From Globodera rostochiensis (Eukaryota; Nematoda; Chromadorea; Rhabditida; Heteroderidae), in contig JAEVLN010000022.1 in assembly GCA_018350325.1 (NCBI GenBank), positions 513,105 through 577,104 of the forward strand: a DNA stretch of 64,000 nucleotides. The letters are read 5' to 3'. How positions within the stretch are numbered: position 1 is the stretch's first letter; the number at the start of each line of letters is the position of its first letter. The notes under the pieces are model-generated. The model did not search any database. It was not told where the DNA came from and worked only from the letters and a program-made list of their open reading frames with translations. Below, piece after piece: positions 63,612 through 64,000 of the stretch. The translations under genes were made by a program, and so were the position numbers.

Positions 63612-64000
63612 GCTGATAGCATTTAGGATCGCGTGGAAGTGATGAAAGGATTTATTTTGCCTTTTTATACGAAACAAACTGATTTTGTGCATTTTCACGA
63701 ATGAATGATTCTTTTGGTCGTTGTAAATGGCCAATAAATTAATCGCCGATATTCGCCAAACAGACTCCGATTGGAGGGGAGGGGTGACATTGGGACAAAA
63801 GAGTTAGACCCTTGAATGGAGGTTATCTCTTGAAAGCAGAGTCCTGCTTACGTAGTTTGTCTTTCCGATTCGATGGCAAGGATTAAGGCGGGGGAGGGGG
63901 GGCAGTAAACAACATTGCTACGGTGGTTATTTGATTGCCTCCTAGTGTGGGGCTAACTTGAAAAGTGACAACAGCTGTCCCTCTCATGTGCCCAATTCCC
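63612..64000. other. 3' flank of the FAR gene
   Basis: The transcript probably ends after CCAATAAATTAATC (63731-63744). The rest is G-rich intergenic DNA with no recognised gene up to the window edge. Confidence 0.5.

Overview
The window is nuclear DNA from a nematode, most likely a plant-parasitic cyst nematode (Globodera/Heterodera type). The genes are split into many short exons by small introns, often 40-200 bp. They include a nematode-only fatty-acid- and retinol-binding protein (FAR) whose sequence closely resembles the FAR-1 I remember from potato cyst nematodes. Orthologues of the Caenorhabditis genes nob-1/php-3, tir-1, sma-2, wah-1, phb-2 and hmg-1.2 are also present. The species call rests on memory of families, not on a search. 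Exon models were built by hand from homology, splice signals and reading phase. For AIF, PHB2, DGAT1, TIR-1, copine, the ZNF830-like gene and FAR the exon lengths add up to an intact frame.

Layout. 1-6.1 kb: a nest of fold-back and inverted-repeat elements and tandem arrays with no convincing gene. 6.6-10.1 kb (-): TFIIA large subunit. 11.4-12.7 kb (+): a WIP/verprolin actin regulator, divergent from TFIIA. 13-18 kb: hAT-like non-autonomous elements, two carrying a tRNA-like segment. 16.7-19.9 kb (-): a decayed kinesin-3 gene. 20-23 kb: nothing recognised. 23.3-27.6 kb (+): a posterior Hox gene. 29.2-36.1 kb (+): TIR-1/SARM1 in 27 exons. 38.2-42.2 kb (+): a BMP-type R-Smad with a GCGGCGCAAA repeat block in one intron. 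43.4-50.5 kb (+): a tight run of four genes, ZNF830-like, AIF, prohibitin-2 and DGAT1, separated by only 112, 316 and 192 bp, which looks like a trans-spliced operon. 52.2-54.8 kb (+): copine. 55.3-56.7 kb (+): ALKBH4. 57.7-59.5 kb (-): a two-box HMG protein. 60.1-61.7 kb (+): an unrecognised basic nuclear-type protein. 62.5-63.6 kb (+): FAR.

Themes. (1) At least six introns begin with GC instead of GT, each fixed by homology and reading phase, and four more have odd boundaries. (2) Several repeat families share 8-bp target duplications or terminal inverted repeats; some have arms built of short tandem repeats, and related copies lie in introns of tir-1, the R-Smad and wah-1. (3) AIF and prohibitin-2, both mitochondrial, sit side by side in the putative operon. 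No rRNA gene, CRISPR array or bacterial-type feature was seen.
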